A stretch of DNA of 42,702 bases from Flavobacterium sp. (GTDB taxonomy: Bacteria; Bacteroidota; Bacteroidia; Flavobacteriales; Flavobacteriaceae). The notes under the pieces are model-generated. The model was not told the DNA's origin. It searched no databases and worked only from the letters and a program-made list of their open reading frames with translations. Location of the stretch: assembly GCA_030152225.1 (NCBI GenBank), contig JASLHL010000216.1, positions 1-42,702 on the forward strand, in the 5' to 3' direction. Below, piece by piece: positions 32,307 to 41,961 of the stretch. Position 1 is the first letter of the stretch. Each line of letters opens with the position of its first letter. The position numbers were made by a program, and so were the translations under genes.

Positions 32307-32972
32307 ATGAAAATACTCGACCTCAAATTAGAAGCAAATAACTTAGATACAATCCTCGAATTTTACAGCGAAACCCTAGGGTTAAAAATTTTGGAACAAA
32401 CGCCAACAGCACTTCGTTTTCAAGCAGGTGATACCCAGCTGACTTTTATTGCTAAATCGACAACTAAGGCACAATATCACTTTGCCTTCAATATTGCAAC
32501 CAATCACTTAGCTCAAGCCATCGAATGGGCACAAGCCACCGGTCTTGTATTACTTCCTTCACCTAAAGACGAAACCATTACCTATTTTGACACCTGGAAA
32601 GCCCAATCGATTTACTTCTGGGACAAGAATGGAAACTTATTGGAGTTTATTGCACGAGAAGATACGCAGATCCAAAAAGAAGCTCCCTTTACTCCAAAAG
32701 AGATGTTGAATATCAGCGAAATTGGATTGATTACGAAAAAACCAATTGCTACGGGAGAAGCGATTCAACAACAAATAGGAGTTGATTTCTTTTCCAAAGC
32801 CACACCTTTAGCTGAATTTTGTGCATTAGGAGATGATGATGGTTTGTTAATCCTCGTTACCCCAAATAGAACATGGTATCCTACGGATATTTTGGCCCAA
32901 CGAAGCCCGGCTACCATCCAAGTAGAAGTGGAAGGACAACTGCATACGATTGAAACCTTAGATTGGGAGTAA
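32307..32972 (+). CDS. VOC family protein (glyoxalase/dioxygenase-like)
   Basis: A 221-residue cytoplasmic protein with one clear VOC module at the N-terminus: LEANNLDTILEFYSETLGLKILEQTPTALRFQAGDTQLTFI, then HFAFNIA, and SIYFWDKNGNLLEFIARE as the closing strand with the metal-binding glutamate. The second half (LNISEIGLITKKPIATGEAIQ...) looks like a diverged second module. VOC proteins bind a divalent metal and carry out isomerisation, ring cleavage or fosfomycin/bleomycin resistance; the substrate here cannot be inferred. Confidence 0.85.
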   Translation: MKILDLKLEANNLDTILEFYSETLGLKILEQTPTALRFQAGDTQLTFIAKSTTKAQYHFAFNIATNHLAQAIEWAQATGLVLLPSPKDETITYFDTWKAQSIYFWDKNGNLLEFIAREDTQIQKEAPFTPKEMLNISEIGLITKKPIATGEAIQQQIGVDFFSKATPLAEFCALGDDDGLLILVTPNRTWYPTDILAQRSPATIQVEVEGQLHTIETLDWE

Positions 32973-33060
32973 TCCAAAGATTTTGTTCCTCAAGAAGATA
33001 GAAATCGCGTATTTCTACAAAATCACTTTTTTTTGATTTTTTTGATTCGGTGGAATAGCG

Positions 33061-33068
33061 TAATTTTG
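33061..33068 (+). promoter_or_regulatory. -7 box of the map promoter
   Basis: TAATTTTG, 21 bases before the ATG at 33090. Confidence 0.6.
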
Positions 33069-33089
33069 TAGCTCTTAAATCAATAAAGT

Positions 33090-33908
33090 ATGATCATTCC
33101 AAAAACTCTAGAACAAATTGAGTTGATGAGACAAAGTGCCCTATTAGTTTCTAAAACACTAGGGATGCTTGCAACAGAGCTAAAGCCAGGAGTAACGACT
33201 TTAGAATTAGACAGAAAAGCAGAAGAATTCATCAGAGATCACGGTGCAGTACCGGGATTTAAAGGACTATACGGATGCCCTTCAAGCATCTTAACCAGTG
33301 TGAACGAGCAAATTGTTCACGGATTACCTACAGACAAACCCATCGTAGAAGGCGATATCGTTTCGATTGACTGTGGTACGGTTATGAATGGATACTACGG
33401 GGATCATGCTTATACCTTTGAGGTAGGTGAAGTGGCTCCAGAAACTAAGCGTTTATTGCAAATCACCAAAGAATCACTATACGTAGGAATCCGCGAATTC
33501 AAATTAGGGAACCGCGTAGAGGATGTTGGAAGTGCTATTCAACGTTACTGTGAAAAAGAAGGCTATACCGTTGTTCGCGAATTAGTTGGACACGGATTAG
33601 GAACAAAAATGCACGAAGCTCCTGAGATGCCAAATTATGGTAAACCAGGTAGAGGAAAGAAATTCGTTGAAGGCATGGTGGTTGCTATCGAACCGATGAT
33701 TAATCTAGGAACGAGAAACATCAAACAATTAAATGACGGATGGACAATCGTTACCCGCGATGGAAAACCTTCCGCTCACTTTGAGCACGATGTAGCTTTA
33801 GTAAACGGCAAGCCCGAGTTACTTTCTACCTTCCAATACATTTACCAAGCTTTGGGAATCCAAAGCAACGAAGAAGATGAGTTTAGAGCTAATCCTTTAG
33901 TTTTATAA
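33090..33908 (+). CDS. map: Type I methionine aminopeptidase
   Basis: Removes the initiator methionine from nascent proteins. The 272-residue protein has the five metal ligands of the pita-bread fold. Two aspartates lie in SIDCGTVMNGYYGDHAYTF, His in GHGLGTKMHEAPEMPNYG, and glutamates in VVAIEPMINLG and HFEHDVALV. It has no N-terminal extension (type Ia). The methyltransferase gene follows after 13 bases and is probably co-transcribed. Confidence 0.96.
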   Translation: MIIPKTLEQIELMRQSALLVSKTLGMLATELKPGVTTLELDRKAEEFIRDHGAVPGFKGLYGCPSSILTSVNEQIVHGLPTDKPIVEGDIVSIDCGTVMNGYYGDHAYTFEVGEVAPETKRLLQITKESLYVGIREFKLGNRVEDVGSAIQRYCEKEGYTVVRELVGHGLGTKMHEAPEMPNYGKPGRGKKFVEGMVVAIEPMINLGTRNIKQLNDGWTIVTRDGKPSAHFEHDVALVNGKPELLSTFQYIYQALGIQSNEEDEFRANPLVL

Positions 33909-33921
33909 TTCACCCTCCCGA

Positions 33922-34692
33922 ATGAAAAAACTTTTTAAAACAATACTGAACATTATACCTCGACCGATTTTAATTCGGTTGAGTTATGTTGTTCGACCGC
34001 TTTTTGCATGCTACCTCAAAGGCGATCGCTATACTGATCCTATTGACGGGAAGAGTTTTAAGAGTTTTTTACCTTACGGCTATGCAACACAGCGAAATAA
34101 TGTATTATCCCCCAGCACCTTGTCTTTAGAAAGACATCGATTGTTGTGGTTGTACTTACAACGCGAAACTGATTTTTTCACTGCTCCACATCGCGTCTTA
34201 CATTTTGCTCCAGAACAAGCCTTTTACAAACGCTTTAAAAAGCAAACAAACTTAACCTATACCACTACTGATTTAGAATCGCCTTTAGCGGACGTCAAAG
34301 CAGATATCTGCAACTTGCCTTTTGCTGACCATTCCTTTGATATCATTTTGTGTAACCACGTTTTGGAACACATTCCCGACGATACCAAAGCGATGCAAGA
34401 ACTTTACCGGATTCTAAAACCTGGAGGCATGGGTATTTTTCAGGTTCCACAAGACTTGAAACGCCCAGCGACCTTTCAAGATGACAGCATTACCGATCCA
34501 AAAGAACGCACCTTAATTTTTGGTCAGTATGATCATGTTCGCGTATATGGTTTGGACTACTTTGACAAATTACGTCAAATTGGTTTTACTGTTATTGAAG
34601 AAGATTACACCCAAAAGCTTTCTCCTGAAGAAATAGACCGTTATTGCTTGGCAGCAGGTGAAATTATCCCGGTTTGTTTCAAAGCAAACTAG
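33922..34692 (+). CDS. SAM-dependent methyltransferase, class I
   Basis: A 256-residue protein of the Methyltransf_11 type. Motif I is replaced by VLHFAPEQAFYKRF, with the acidic ribose ligand in TTTDLESP. The next blocks are typical: DICNLPFADHSFDIILCNHVLEHIPDD and LYRILKPGGMGIFQVP. The N-terminal 60 residues are basic and hydrophobic (MKKLFKTILNIIPRPILIRLSYVVRP), suggesting contact with a membrane or nucleic acid. The substrate is not known. It follows map closely. Confidence 0.87.
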   Translation: MKKLFKTILNIIPRPILIRLSYVVRPLFACYLKGDRYTDPIDGKSFKSFLPYGYATQRNNVLSPSTLSLERHRLLWLYLQRETDFFTAPHRVLHFAPEQAFYKRFKKQTNLTYTTTDLESPLADVKADICNLPFADHSFDIILCNHVLEHIPDDTKAMQELYRILKPGGMGIFQVPQDLKRPATFQDDSITDPKERTLIFGQYDHVRVYGLDYFDKLRQIGFTVIEEDYTQKLSPEEIDRYCLAAGEIIPVCFKAN

Positions 34693-34761
34693 TCCTTCCT
34701 TTCTCATTCTATCCGTTTTGCGTATCTTCGTACAACTATATTTTAGTTTACGTAAATAGCT

Positions 34762-35427
34762 ATGATCACGACCGTACTTTTTGACATGGATGGCGTTCTA
34801 ATTGACTCCGAAAAATTTTGGCAACAAGCAGAAAGAGAGGTTTTTACTTCCGTAGGTTGTCAATGGAGTGAGGAAATCGCCCATCAAACTACAGGACAAA
34901 CCACTCGAGCCGTTACAGAACTTTGGTTTCAACTATTTCCTTGGGAAGGCAAAACCCTAGAAGAAGTAGAACAAGCAGTTGTGGATCGCGTGGATGAATT
35001 AATCCGCCAAGATGGAGAAATCAAACAAGGCGTCTATGACACCTTGCGCTTTTTACAAGCCGAAGGAATTAAAATTGGATTAGCTACAAACTCCACTCCT
35101 TCACTGATTCAGACCGTATTAGCGCGATTGGAAATTGCTTCTTTCTTTCAAACCACCGTATCTGCATTAGATGTTCCTCAGGGAAAACCTGCACCCGATG
35201 TCTATCTGAAAGCTGCGGAAAACCTGCAAAGTAAACCCGAACACTGTTTGGTTATCGAAGATTCTTTTACAGGAGCAACGGCAGGTAAACGCGCGGGAAT
35301 GATCGTCTTTGCTGTACCAGAAGCGCTATTTTACAACGATCCTAAATTTGATTTAGCCGATAGAAAACTAGTTAATTTAGAAGAATTTAAAGAAAATTTC
35401 TTAGCTTTAAGTCATGTAACCCCTTAA
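34762..35427 (+). CDS. HAD phosphatase, HxpB (YniC)-like
   Basis: A 221-residue HAD-superfamily phosphatase. Motif I is FDMDGVLIDSE (nucleophile D8, acid D10). Motif II is the T/S in LATNSTPS. The motif III lysine is in QGKPAPDVY and motif IV in VIEDSFTGATAG. The helical cap after motif I and the C-terminal IVFAVPEALFYNDPKFDLADRKLVNLEEF match E. coli HxpB, which removes phosphate from hexitol 6-phosphates and 2-deoxyglucose 6-phosphate. Substrate range in this organism is an inference. The T9SS plug gene follows after 13 bases. Confidence 0.88.
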   Translation: MITTVLFDMDGVLIDSEKFWQQAEREVFTSVGCQWSEEIAHQTTGQTTRAVTELWFQLFPWEGKTLEEVEQAVVDRVDELIRQDGEIKQGVYDTLRFLQAEGIKIGLATNSTPSLIQTVLARLEIASFFQTTVSALDVPQGKPAPDVYLKAAENLQSKPEHCLVIEDSFTGATAGKRAGMIVFAVPEALFYNDPKFDLADRKLVNLEEFKENFLALSHVTP

Positions 35428-35440
35428 TCCTGTATCGCTC

Positions 35441-36685
35441 ATGCTACACAAGAATTGGCTCTTCCTTTTATTTTTTTGCACCGCTTTTAGCTACGGCCAG
35501 AAAACACAAGATTTTACAGCTAATTACATTAAGATGGCTGCCTTTAGCAAAAACGATCTTGCAGAAGTTCCTTTTTTCCCTTTGAACGAAAGCTTCTCTA
35601 TCGAATTTGACGATTTATATGGCGATGAGGGAAATTATTACTATCGCGTTCAGGCCTATAATTACGATTGGACACCTTCTCAATTGCGACCAATTGAATA
35701 CATACAGGGCATGGATAATCAGCGTATTCAACAATATAGCAATTCGTTCAATACGCTACAAATGTACACCCATTATAGACTAACCCTTCCCAACTCGGTC
35801 TATCGTATTACTAAAAGTGGCAATTACATCTTAGAAATTTACGATGAAGACAACCAAGTAGTCATCCGACGTAAATTTGTACTCTATGAAAATACAGTTG
35901 GCGTAGGGGCTCAGATAAAACGCATGCGCGATCTTACCTATACGGATACGAAACAAACCATGGAACTCACCATCAAATTGGGAGACCAAACGTATCAAAA
36001 TCCAACCACCAATATCAAGATAGCGCTATTTCAAAATGGTCGTTGGGATTCTTATGTCACTAAAATTCCCCCTCAATACACCATTGGTACTGATTTGATT
36101 TACAAGTATGACCAAGAAACCAGTTTTTGGGGCGCCAATCAATTTCGCTACTTTGACAATAGCGATTTGAAACAAACCAATAATATGATTTTTTTCAATG
36201 GTAGAGAAAACGATATGTATCGCACAAATCTCTATCCAATTACGGGTTGGTTGGACAAGAAATACTCCTATTATCCCGATATCAACGGATCGTTTAAAGT
36301 GCGTAATATGTATGGAAAAAATGCGAGTATAGAAGCAGAATACAGCTGGGTTTACTTCGTATTTCAGCCGATGTCCGATGACAAAGATCTCTCCTATTTC
36401 ATCACAGGGATGTTCAACAATTATGAGTTAACACCCGAACATTTGTTGGAATACAACGCTGAAACGGATCGTTATGAAAAGGCGATTCTCATTAAACAAG
36501 GCTTTACCAACTACAATATTACAGCAGTTAAAAAGGGCAAAGTCAGTACGGCTAACAATCCTGATGGCAATCATGCCTTAACGACAAATAAATATCAAGT
36601 TTTAGTATATTATAGAGGAGCAACCGATTTATACGATCGCGTGATTGGTTTTGCAGAAGCGAACGCTGAACAAATAACCTATTAA
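35441..36685 (+). CDS. Type IX secretion system plug protein (DUF5103)
   Basis: A 414-residue exported protein with signal peptide MLHKNWLFLLFFCTAFSYG. It matches the DUF5103 family, described as the plug that closes the SprA (SOV) translocon of the type IX secretion system when it is idle. Typical stretches are FFPLNESFSIEFDDLYGDEGNYYYRVQAYNYDWTPSQL and, near the C-terminus, ITGMFNNYEL and YQVLVYYRGATDLYDRVIGFAEAN. It is mostly beta-strand. It sits between the HAD phosphatase and apaG, away from other T9SS genes. It supports assignment to Bacteroidota. Confidence 0.9.
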   Translation: MLHKNWLFLLFFCTAFSYGQKTQDFTANYIKMAAFSKNDLAEVPFFPLNESFSIEFDDLYGDEGNYYYRVQAYNYDWTPSQLRPIEYIQGMDNQRIQQYSNSFNTLQMYTHYRLTLPNSVYRITKSGNYILEIYDEDNQVVIRRKFVLYENTVGVGAQIKRMRDLTYTDTKQTMELTIKLGDQTYQNPTTNIKIALFQNGRWDSYVTKIPPQYTIGTDLIYKYDQETSFWGANQFRYFDNSDLKQTNNMIFFNGRENDMYRTNLYPITGWLDKKYSYYPDINGSFKVRNMYGKNASIEAEYSWVYFVFQPMSDDKDLSYFITGMFNNYELTPEHLLEYNAETDRYEKAILIKQGFTNYNITAVKKGKVSTANNPDGNHALTTNKYQVLVYYRGATDLYDRVIGFAEANAEQITY

Positions 36686-36703
36686 AAACAAAAAGCTAAC
36701 AGT

Positions 36704-37090
36704 ATGGTATCAAAGCAAACCAAAGGAGTACAGGTAACCGTAGAAACACTATATGAAGGTTTTTTTCAACGAAGCAATAGCATGCAATTTGCCTTTAGTT
36801 ATGAAATTACCATCGAAAATCACAGTGATTCGACCATTCAGATCCACTCGCGTCATTGGGAAATATACGATTCCCTACAAGCGAAAGAAATAGTAGAAGG
36901 ATTAGGTGTAGTTGGCGAACAACCCTTTATCTTGCCCAATGAAAAATACACCTATAGCAGTGGTTGTGTATTAACCTCAACCTCAGGTGCTATGCAGGGA
37001 TATTACAACGTAATTCGCACGGAAGACCAACAGATGATTACCGTCGAAATTCCCTTTTTCAAACTCGTAGCTCCATTTATTTTAAACTAG
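36704..37090 (+). CDS. apaG: ApaG domain protein
   Basis: A 128-residue protein that is one complete ApaG beta-sandwich. MQFAFSYEITIENHSDSTIQIHSRHWEIYDS is followed by the signature VEGLGVVGEQPFILPNEKYTYSSGC and SGAMQGYY. ApaG has been linked to Co/Mg resistance in Salmonella; its molecular role is not settled. It starts 18 bases after the T9SS plug gene and is likely in the same transcript. Confidence 0.95.
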   Translation: MVSKQTKGVQVTVETLYEGFFQRSNSMQFAFSYEITIENHSDSTIQIHSRHWEIYDSLQAKEIVEGLGVVGEQPFILPNEKYTYSSGCVLTSTSGAMQGYYNVIRTEDQQMITVEIPFFKLVAPFILN

Positions 37091-37142
37091 TTACTTTAAG
37101 TTAAACTAGTGAATGATAACCTGTAATTCGAGTAAAATTAAT

Positions 37143-37150
37143 TACCTTTG
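37143..37150 (+). promoter_or_regulatory. -7 box of the pruA promoter
   Basis: TACCTTTG, 38 bases before the ATG. A 10-base direct repeat (TTAAACTAGT) lies upstream at 37082-37091 and 37101-37110 and may be a regulator site. Confidence 0.6.
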
Positions 37151-37188
37151 TATTTATATTTTTTAATAAACCCGAAAAAAAGTACATT

Positions 37189-38814
37189 ATGTCAAAAGGA
37201 TTCTACAAAGTTCCAAGTGCTATCAATGAGCCTGTAAAATCATATGCGCCAGGAACGCAAGAGAGAGAATTGACTTTGAACTCTTTCAAAGAGCAATATA
37301 GCCAATTAGTTGATATTCCATTATACATTGGTGGAGAGGAAATCAGAACTGGAAATACAAAAGATTTATTCCCTCCTTTCGATCATAAACATAAATTAGG
37401 TGTTTACCACCAAGCAGACAAAGCGTTAGTTGAAAAAGCGATTTCAACGGCATTAGAAGCAAAAAAGAAATGGGCTGTAATGCCTTGGGAGCATAGAGCT
37501 GCTATTTTCTTAAAAGCTGCTGAATTATTAGCAGGTCCTTACCGTGCTAAAATCAACGCTGCTACAATGATCGCTCAAGCAAAAACACTACACCAAGCGG
37601 AGATTGATGCTGCTTGTGAGTTTATCGATTTCTTGAGATTCAATGTGGAATACATGACACAAATCTATTCAGAGCAACCTTTATCTGTGGATGGCGTTTG
37701 GAATAGATTAGAGCACAGACCTTTAGAAGGTTTCGTTTATGCAATTACACCTTTCAACTTTACAGCTATCTCTGGAAACTTACCGTCTTCAGTAGCTATG
37801 ATGGGGAACGTAGTAGTTTGGAAACCATCTGCAACGCAAATTTACTCGGCTAGAGTAATCGTAGAAGTATTTAAATTAGCTGGTTTACCTGATGGTGTAA
37901 TCAACGTAGTATACGGTGATTCTGCTATGATTACAGATACACTTTTAGCTAGTCCTGATTTCGCTGGTATCCACTTTACAGGATCAACAGGTGTTTTCAA
38001 TAGCATGTGGACAAAAATCGGACAAAACATCAACAACTATAAAACCTACCCTAGAATCGTTGGGGAAACAGGAGGAAAAGATTATGTGTTAGCACATCCA
38101 TCTTCTTGTCCAAAAGAGGTGGCAGTAGCTTTAACTAGAGGGGCTTTCGAATACCAAGGACAAAAATGTTCAGCTGCTTCAAGAGCGTATATTCCTGCTT
38201 CTTTATGGTCTCAAGTAAAAGACTATATGGCTGCTGACTTAGCGTCAATCAAAATGGGTTCTCCTGAAGATCCATCAAACTTCGTTTCTTCTGTTATTTC
38301 TGAAGGTTCTTTTGACAAATTGGCAAAAGCAATCGAAGCGGCTAAAGCAGCACCAGATGCAGAAGTAGTATTGGGTGGAAAATACGATAAATCAGTAGGG
38401 TACTTTGTAGAACCAACGGTTATCTTAACTTCAAATCCAAAATACGATACCATGCAAACGGAACTATTCGGTCCTGTATTAACGATTTATGTATACGAAG
38501 ATTCTAAATGGTCTGAAACATTAAAATTAGTAGATGAGACTTCAGCTTATGCCTTAACTGGAGCAATCTTCTCTCAATGTCGTTACGCCATTGTAGAAGC
38601 TACTGAAGCTTTAGTTAACTCTGCTGGGAACTTCTACATCAATGACAAACCAACAGGTGCTGTTGTAGGTCAACAACCATTTGGTGGAGCAAGAGCTTCT
38701 GGTACAAACGACAAAGCAGGTTCTATCTTAAACCTATTGCGTTGGGTATCGCCAAGAACAATTAAAGAAACATTTGTTCCTGCAAAAGATTACAAATATC
38801 CTTTCTTAGGATAA
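37189..38814 (+). CDS. pruA: L-glutamate gamma-semialdehyde dehydrogenase
   Basis: Oxidises glutamate semialdehyde (pyrroline-5-carboxylate) to glutamate with NAD, the second step of proline breakdown. The 541-residue protein is the stand-alone form, without a fused proline dehydrogenase. The aldehyde dehydrogenase fold shows ITPFNFTAISGNLP, the catalytic glutamate near residue 293 (GETGGKD) and the nucleophile Cys327 in FEYQGQKCSAASRAYI. The C-terminal TGAVVGQQPFGGARASGTNDKAG is typical of the family. It is a single gene with its own promoter and terminator. Its codon choice looks more biased than its neighbours', consistent with high expression. Confidence 0.96.
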   Translation: MSKGFYKVPSAINEPVKSYAPGTQERELTLNSFKEQYSQLVDIPLYIGGEEIRTGNTKDLFPPFDHKHKLGVYHQADKALVEKAISTALEAKKKWAVMPWEHRAAIFLKAAELLAGPYRAKINAATMIAQAKTLHQAEIDAACEFIDFLRFNVEYMTQIYSEQPLSVDGVWNRLEHRPLEGFVYAITPFNFTAISGNLPSSVAMMGNVVVWKPSATQIYSARVIVEVFKLAGLPDGVINVVYGDSAMITDTLLASPDFAGIHFTGSTGVFNSMWTKIGQNINNYKTYPRIVGETGGKDYVLAHPSSCPKEVAVALTRGAFEYQGQKCSAASRAYIPASLWSQVKDYMAADLASIKMGSPEDPSNFVSSVISEGSFDKLAKAIEAAKAAPDAEVVLGGKYDKSVGYFVEPTVILTSNPKYDTMQTELFGPVLTIYVYEDSKWSETLKLVDETSAYALTGAIFSQCRYAIVEATEALVNSAGNFYINDKPTGAVVGQQPFGGARASGTNDKAGSILNLLRWVSPRTIKETFVPAKDYKYPFLG

Positions 38815-38825
38815 ACTATACATAC

Positions 38826-38857
38826 AAAGGCGGTTCGTTTTACTAACCGCCTTTTTT
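38826..38857 (+). terminator. Terminator of pruA
   Basis: AAAGGCGGTT pairs with AACCGCCTTT, followed by TTTTATT. Confidence 0.9.
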
Positions 38858-39019
38858 ATTCACAATTCAGTGCTTTTTATTGGGATTGCCCCCTCAAAAT
38901 GAGAAGGCAATTAAGTAGAAATGACGTTTATATTTTGCTTTTATTCTTTTTCCACAGAAAAAGAACCTTTATATTTTTAAAGTGCTGGGTTATAATTATT
39001 AACAAATAGTATATAACTC

Positions 39020-40606
39020 ATGTTTAAAAAATTACTTGAAAAGAAACAATTGGTGATCAACCCACCTGTTTTTACCACCTCCTTATTTTTAATAACCTTA
39101 CTAATTGCGGTCTGTTTACTATTTCCCAGCAAAGTAGGTGATTGGTTTCACGTCGGTCAATTGGCGGTCACAGAAAATTTTGGATGGTTTTTTATCCTTA
39201 CGGTCAATATCATTCTCATCTTTGCCCTCTTTTTAGCTTTTGGCAAATACGGCAATATCCGTCTTGGTGGAGATGATGCCGAACCCGAATTCTCTAAACC
39301 TTCTTGGTTTGCCATGCTCTTTAGTACAGGTATGGGAATCGGAATCATGTTCTTTAGTATTGGAGAACCTGTTTCCCATTTTTTCAATCCACCGCGACCT
39401 ACAGATAACGATATTGATGCTGCTATCCAAGCCATGGAATTTACCAGCTTACACTGGGGACTGCATGCATGGGCTATTTATGCCATTGTGGGATTAGCTT
39501 TGGCATTCTTTAGTTTTAATCGCAAGCTTCCCATGACCTTTCGCTCCTTGCTATATCCTTTCTTAAAGGAAAAAATTCACGGTTGGTGGGGACACACCAT
39601 CGATATCCTCTCTACACTAGCTACCGTATTCGGACTCTCTACTTCTTTGGGATTAGGAGTGACTCAAATTACAGCGGGATTAGAATACCTCTATGGTTGG
39701 GAGATTTCTCCCATGATGCAAGCAGGTATTATTATAGGAGTGATCAGTATCGCGACAATTTCTGTATTTTCAGGCTTGGATAAAGGAGTCAAACTATTGA
39801 GTAATGTCAACATGTATATGGCTTCTGGATTTATGCTTTTGATTTTCATCTTAGGCCCTACGCTATTTATTTTAAAGGGCTATGTGCAAAATACAGGTTC
39901 TTATTTAGCCAATTTCATTGATATCAGTACATGGAACGACACCTATAAAGGATCGGGATGGCAAAACATTTGGACCATCTTCTACTGGGCTTGGTGGATT
40001 GCTTGGTCTCCGTTCGTCGGTAGTTTTATTGCGCGAATTTCAAAAGGTAGAACAATCAAAGAATTTGTTCTAGGGGTGCTAATTGTACCAGGCTTAATTA
40101 CCTTACTTTGGATGAATGTATTCGGAGGAAGCGCCTTACACACCATCCTAGAAGGCGATATGACCATGGTACTTGCAGTGAAAGAAGATATTTCTACGGC
40201 ACTATTTGTGTTCTTAGAAAACTTCCCACTGACGAACTTCCTTTCTATTGTTGCCATTATCTTAATTTTTTCATTCTTTATTACCTCATCGGATTCCGGA
40301 TCCTTAGTCATCGATAACATTACCTCAGGTAGTGAAGGCAATTCGCCCGTGTGGCAACGCGTCTTTTGGTCTTTTGCTCAAGGTTTTATTGCCATTGTTC
40401 TCCTTTGGGGTGGTGGATTAGATGCCTTGCAAACTGCCGTAATCATTACAGGCCTACCTTTTGCTGTCATCCTACTGCTCATGTGCTATAGCTTGCAAAA
40501 AGGACTGCAAGACGAACTAAATAAAAAGGCCAAACAGCTCAAGTCCAAAGAAGAAAAAAGCTACAAAGAAATTATTTCAGATCTAATTGAAGAACAGCAA
40601 AAATAA
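39020..40606 (+). CDS. BCCT family transporter
   Basis: A 528-residue inner-membrane carrier of the betaine/carnitine/choline family with about 12 membrane helices. Family marks are [21 protein letters not shown] (the Gly-rich substrate and Na site region in helix 3), [11 protein letters not shown], and the signature [29 protein letters not shown] in helix 8. The charged C-terminal tail (about 35 residues, [16 protein letters not shown]) resembles the osmosensing tail of BetP. It should import a quaternary ammonium compound with Na or H. A universal stress protein gene starts six bases later, so the pair probably serves osmotic stress. Confidence 0.93.
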   Translation: MFKKLLEKKQLVINPPVFTTSLFLITLLIAVCLLFPSKVGDWFHVGQLAVTENFGWFFILTVNIILIFALFLAFGKYGNIRLGGDDAEPEFSKPSWFAMLFSTGMGIGIMFFSIGEPVSHFFNPPRPTDNDIDAAIQAMEFTSLHWGLHAWAIYAIVGLALAFFSFNRKLPMTFRSLLYPFLKEKIHGWWGHTIDILSTLATVFGLSTSLGLGVTQITAGLEYLYGWEISPMMQAGIIIGVISIATISVFSGLDKGVKLLSNVNMYMASGFMLLIFILGPTLFILKGYVQNTGSYLANFIDISTWNDTYKGSGWQNIWTIFYWAWWIAWSPFVGSFIARISKGRTIKEFVLGVLIVPGLITLLWMNVFGGSALHTILEGDMTMVLAVKEDISTALFVFLENFPLTNFLSIVAIILIFSFFITSSDSGSLVIDNITSGSEGNSPVWQRVFWSFAQGFIAIVLLWGGGLDALQTAVIITGLPFAVILLLMCYSLQKGLQDELNKKAKQLKSKEEKSYKEIISDLIEEQQK

Positions 40607-40612
40607 CAACAC

Positions 40613-41485
40613 ATGGAAACAAACAAAGCACTCAATATACTCGTTGGCTTGGATCTATCTGAGATGGACCAATTCCTCATCCAATATGCCAATATACTCG
40701 ATCACATTCTCAATGTAGCGCAAATCACCTTTATTCACAATTTGAAATTGGGTGAGCTTCCCAAAGAATTAATCCAAAAAGACCAACTCGAACTCATTCA
40801 AAAGAGGATTGTAAAAAGAGTTGAAGACCAAATAGCAGCAACAGAAATCACCTGTGCACATGAAATTTTAGTTACTGTAGAGAATTATTCAGAAATTGCC
40901 TTCTCTGCTGTAGCGAAGAAGAAGAACTACGATCTTCTAGTATTGGGAAACAAACAAAAACTAAGCGGAAATGGGGCTTTAGCTAATAAATTAGTTCGCA
41001 TCTTGCCCTTTGCAACCCTACTTGTACCAGAAACCTTTCAAGTGCCAATCGAAACTGTTATTGATGCCATTGACTTCTCCCGCTATACAAACGCGATTAT
41101 GCTTTGGGCTGATCGCTTTAAAAACAATTCCAAAGGGCAACGCATCAAACACTCTGCAGTGCATATTTCGAAATCCTATTGGAGCTATTTGCCTATGATG
41201 ACAGAAAAAGAACTAGACAAAATCTCGTTGGAAGACATCAAAGAAAAAGAAGAAAAATGGAACAAACAATATCCACATTATACCGATATTGACATCATTC
41301 CTGCAAAAAATCAAAATATTTCAGCTGCGTTAATCACCTACGCCAAAAACAAAAAAGCCGATTTAATGATTTTGGGGGTAAAAGGTTCTACAGGAATCAA
41401 AGATATTATACTAGGAAGTGTGGCCAATCATTTATTACACCGACCAACAGATACATGTTTGTTATTCGTCAAACCACTTCGATGA
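40613..41485 (+). CDS. Tandem universal stress protein
   Basis: A 290-residue cytoplasmic protein with two Usp domains. The first (residues 1-140) begins NILVGLDLSEMDQFLIQYANIL and contains YDLLVLGNKQKLSGNGALANKLVRIL. The second ends with the ATP-binding motif GVKGSTGIKDIILGSVANHLLHRP (G-2x-G-9x-G-S/T). The second domain should therefore bind nucleotide, while the first has lost part of the motif. It is coupled to the BCCT transporter (six-base gap) and may regulate or respond to it. Confidence 0.9.
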   Translation: METNKALNILVGLDLSEMDQFLIQYANILDHILNVAQITFIHNLKLGELPKELIQKDQLELIQKRIVKRVEDQIAATEITCAHEILVTVENYSEIAFSAVAKKKNYDLLVLGNKQKLSGNGALANKLVRILPFATLLVPETFQVPIETVIDAIDFSRYTNAIMLWADRFKNNSKGQRIKHSAVHISKSYWSYLPMMTEKELDKISLEDIKEKEEKWNKQYPHYTDIDIIPAKNQNISAALITYAKNKKADLMILGVKGSTGIKDIILGSVANHLLHRPTDTCLLFVKPLR

Positions 41486-41960
41486 TAATGGAAATGGGAG
41501 ATGGGAAATGAGTTAAACGGTTTATTTTGTTTCTTCCTTTGTAAGATAATACGCTTTACATAGCAGTATTTATTCAAAGAGCAAAGAACAAAGAACCATT
41601 TTGTGAGATTTGCACGGTTTGCACGGTGCACGGTTTGTGTAGTCTCTTCGTTTGTAAGATAATCGCATTTTACATAGCAGTATTGCTTCAAAGAGCAAAA
41701 GGCAAAGAGCAAAGAACAAAGAACCATTTTGTGAGATTCGCACGGTTTGTACGGTGCGCGGTTTGTTTAGTCTCTTCCTTTGTATGAACATACGCTTTAC
41801 ATAGCTAGTTTTTTTCAAAGAACAAAAGGCAAAGAGCAAAGAGCAAAGAGCAAAGAACAAAAGCCGAAAAACAAAAAAAGGTTCGATCTTCTTCCAAAGA
41901 TCGAACCTTTTTTTATAGAATAAATTCACCCATCACCCATTTCTCATCACCCATCTCCAT
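41486..41960. repeat. Repeat-filled intergenic region
   Basis: No gene. Three imperfect copies of a unit of about 110-130 bp begin at 41519, 41631 and 41759. Each starts CGGTTT, contains TTTGTAAGATAA or a variant, then CTTTACATAGCAGTATT, then a period-7 run (CAAAGAG/CAAAGAA). The first two also carry AGAACCATTTTGTGAGATT and GCACGG repeats. The block is flanked by ATGGGAG/ATGGGAA period-7/8 repeats in opposite orientation at 41488-41512 and 41927-41960. The minus-strand reading frame across it is a by-product of the repeats. Confidence 0.8.
41873..41914. terminator. Bidirectional terminator between usp and rsmG
   Basis: An 18-bp stem (41873-41890 with 41897-41914; core AAGGTTCGATCTT) with loop CTTCC plus one base, and T-runs on both strands. 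Serves the convergent usp and rsmG transcripts. Confidence 0.93.
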
Positions 41961-41961
41961 T

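Noticed and set aside
41570..41929. 119-codon minus-strand reading frame with CSLLFAFCSL repeats
   Set aside because: Its repeats are simply the translation of the CAAAGAG-type DNA repeats, and it crosses the terminator hairpin.
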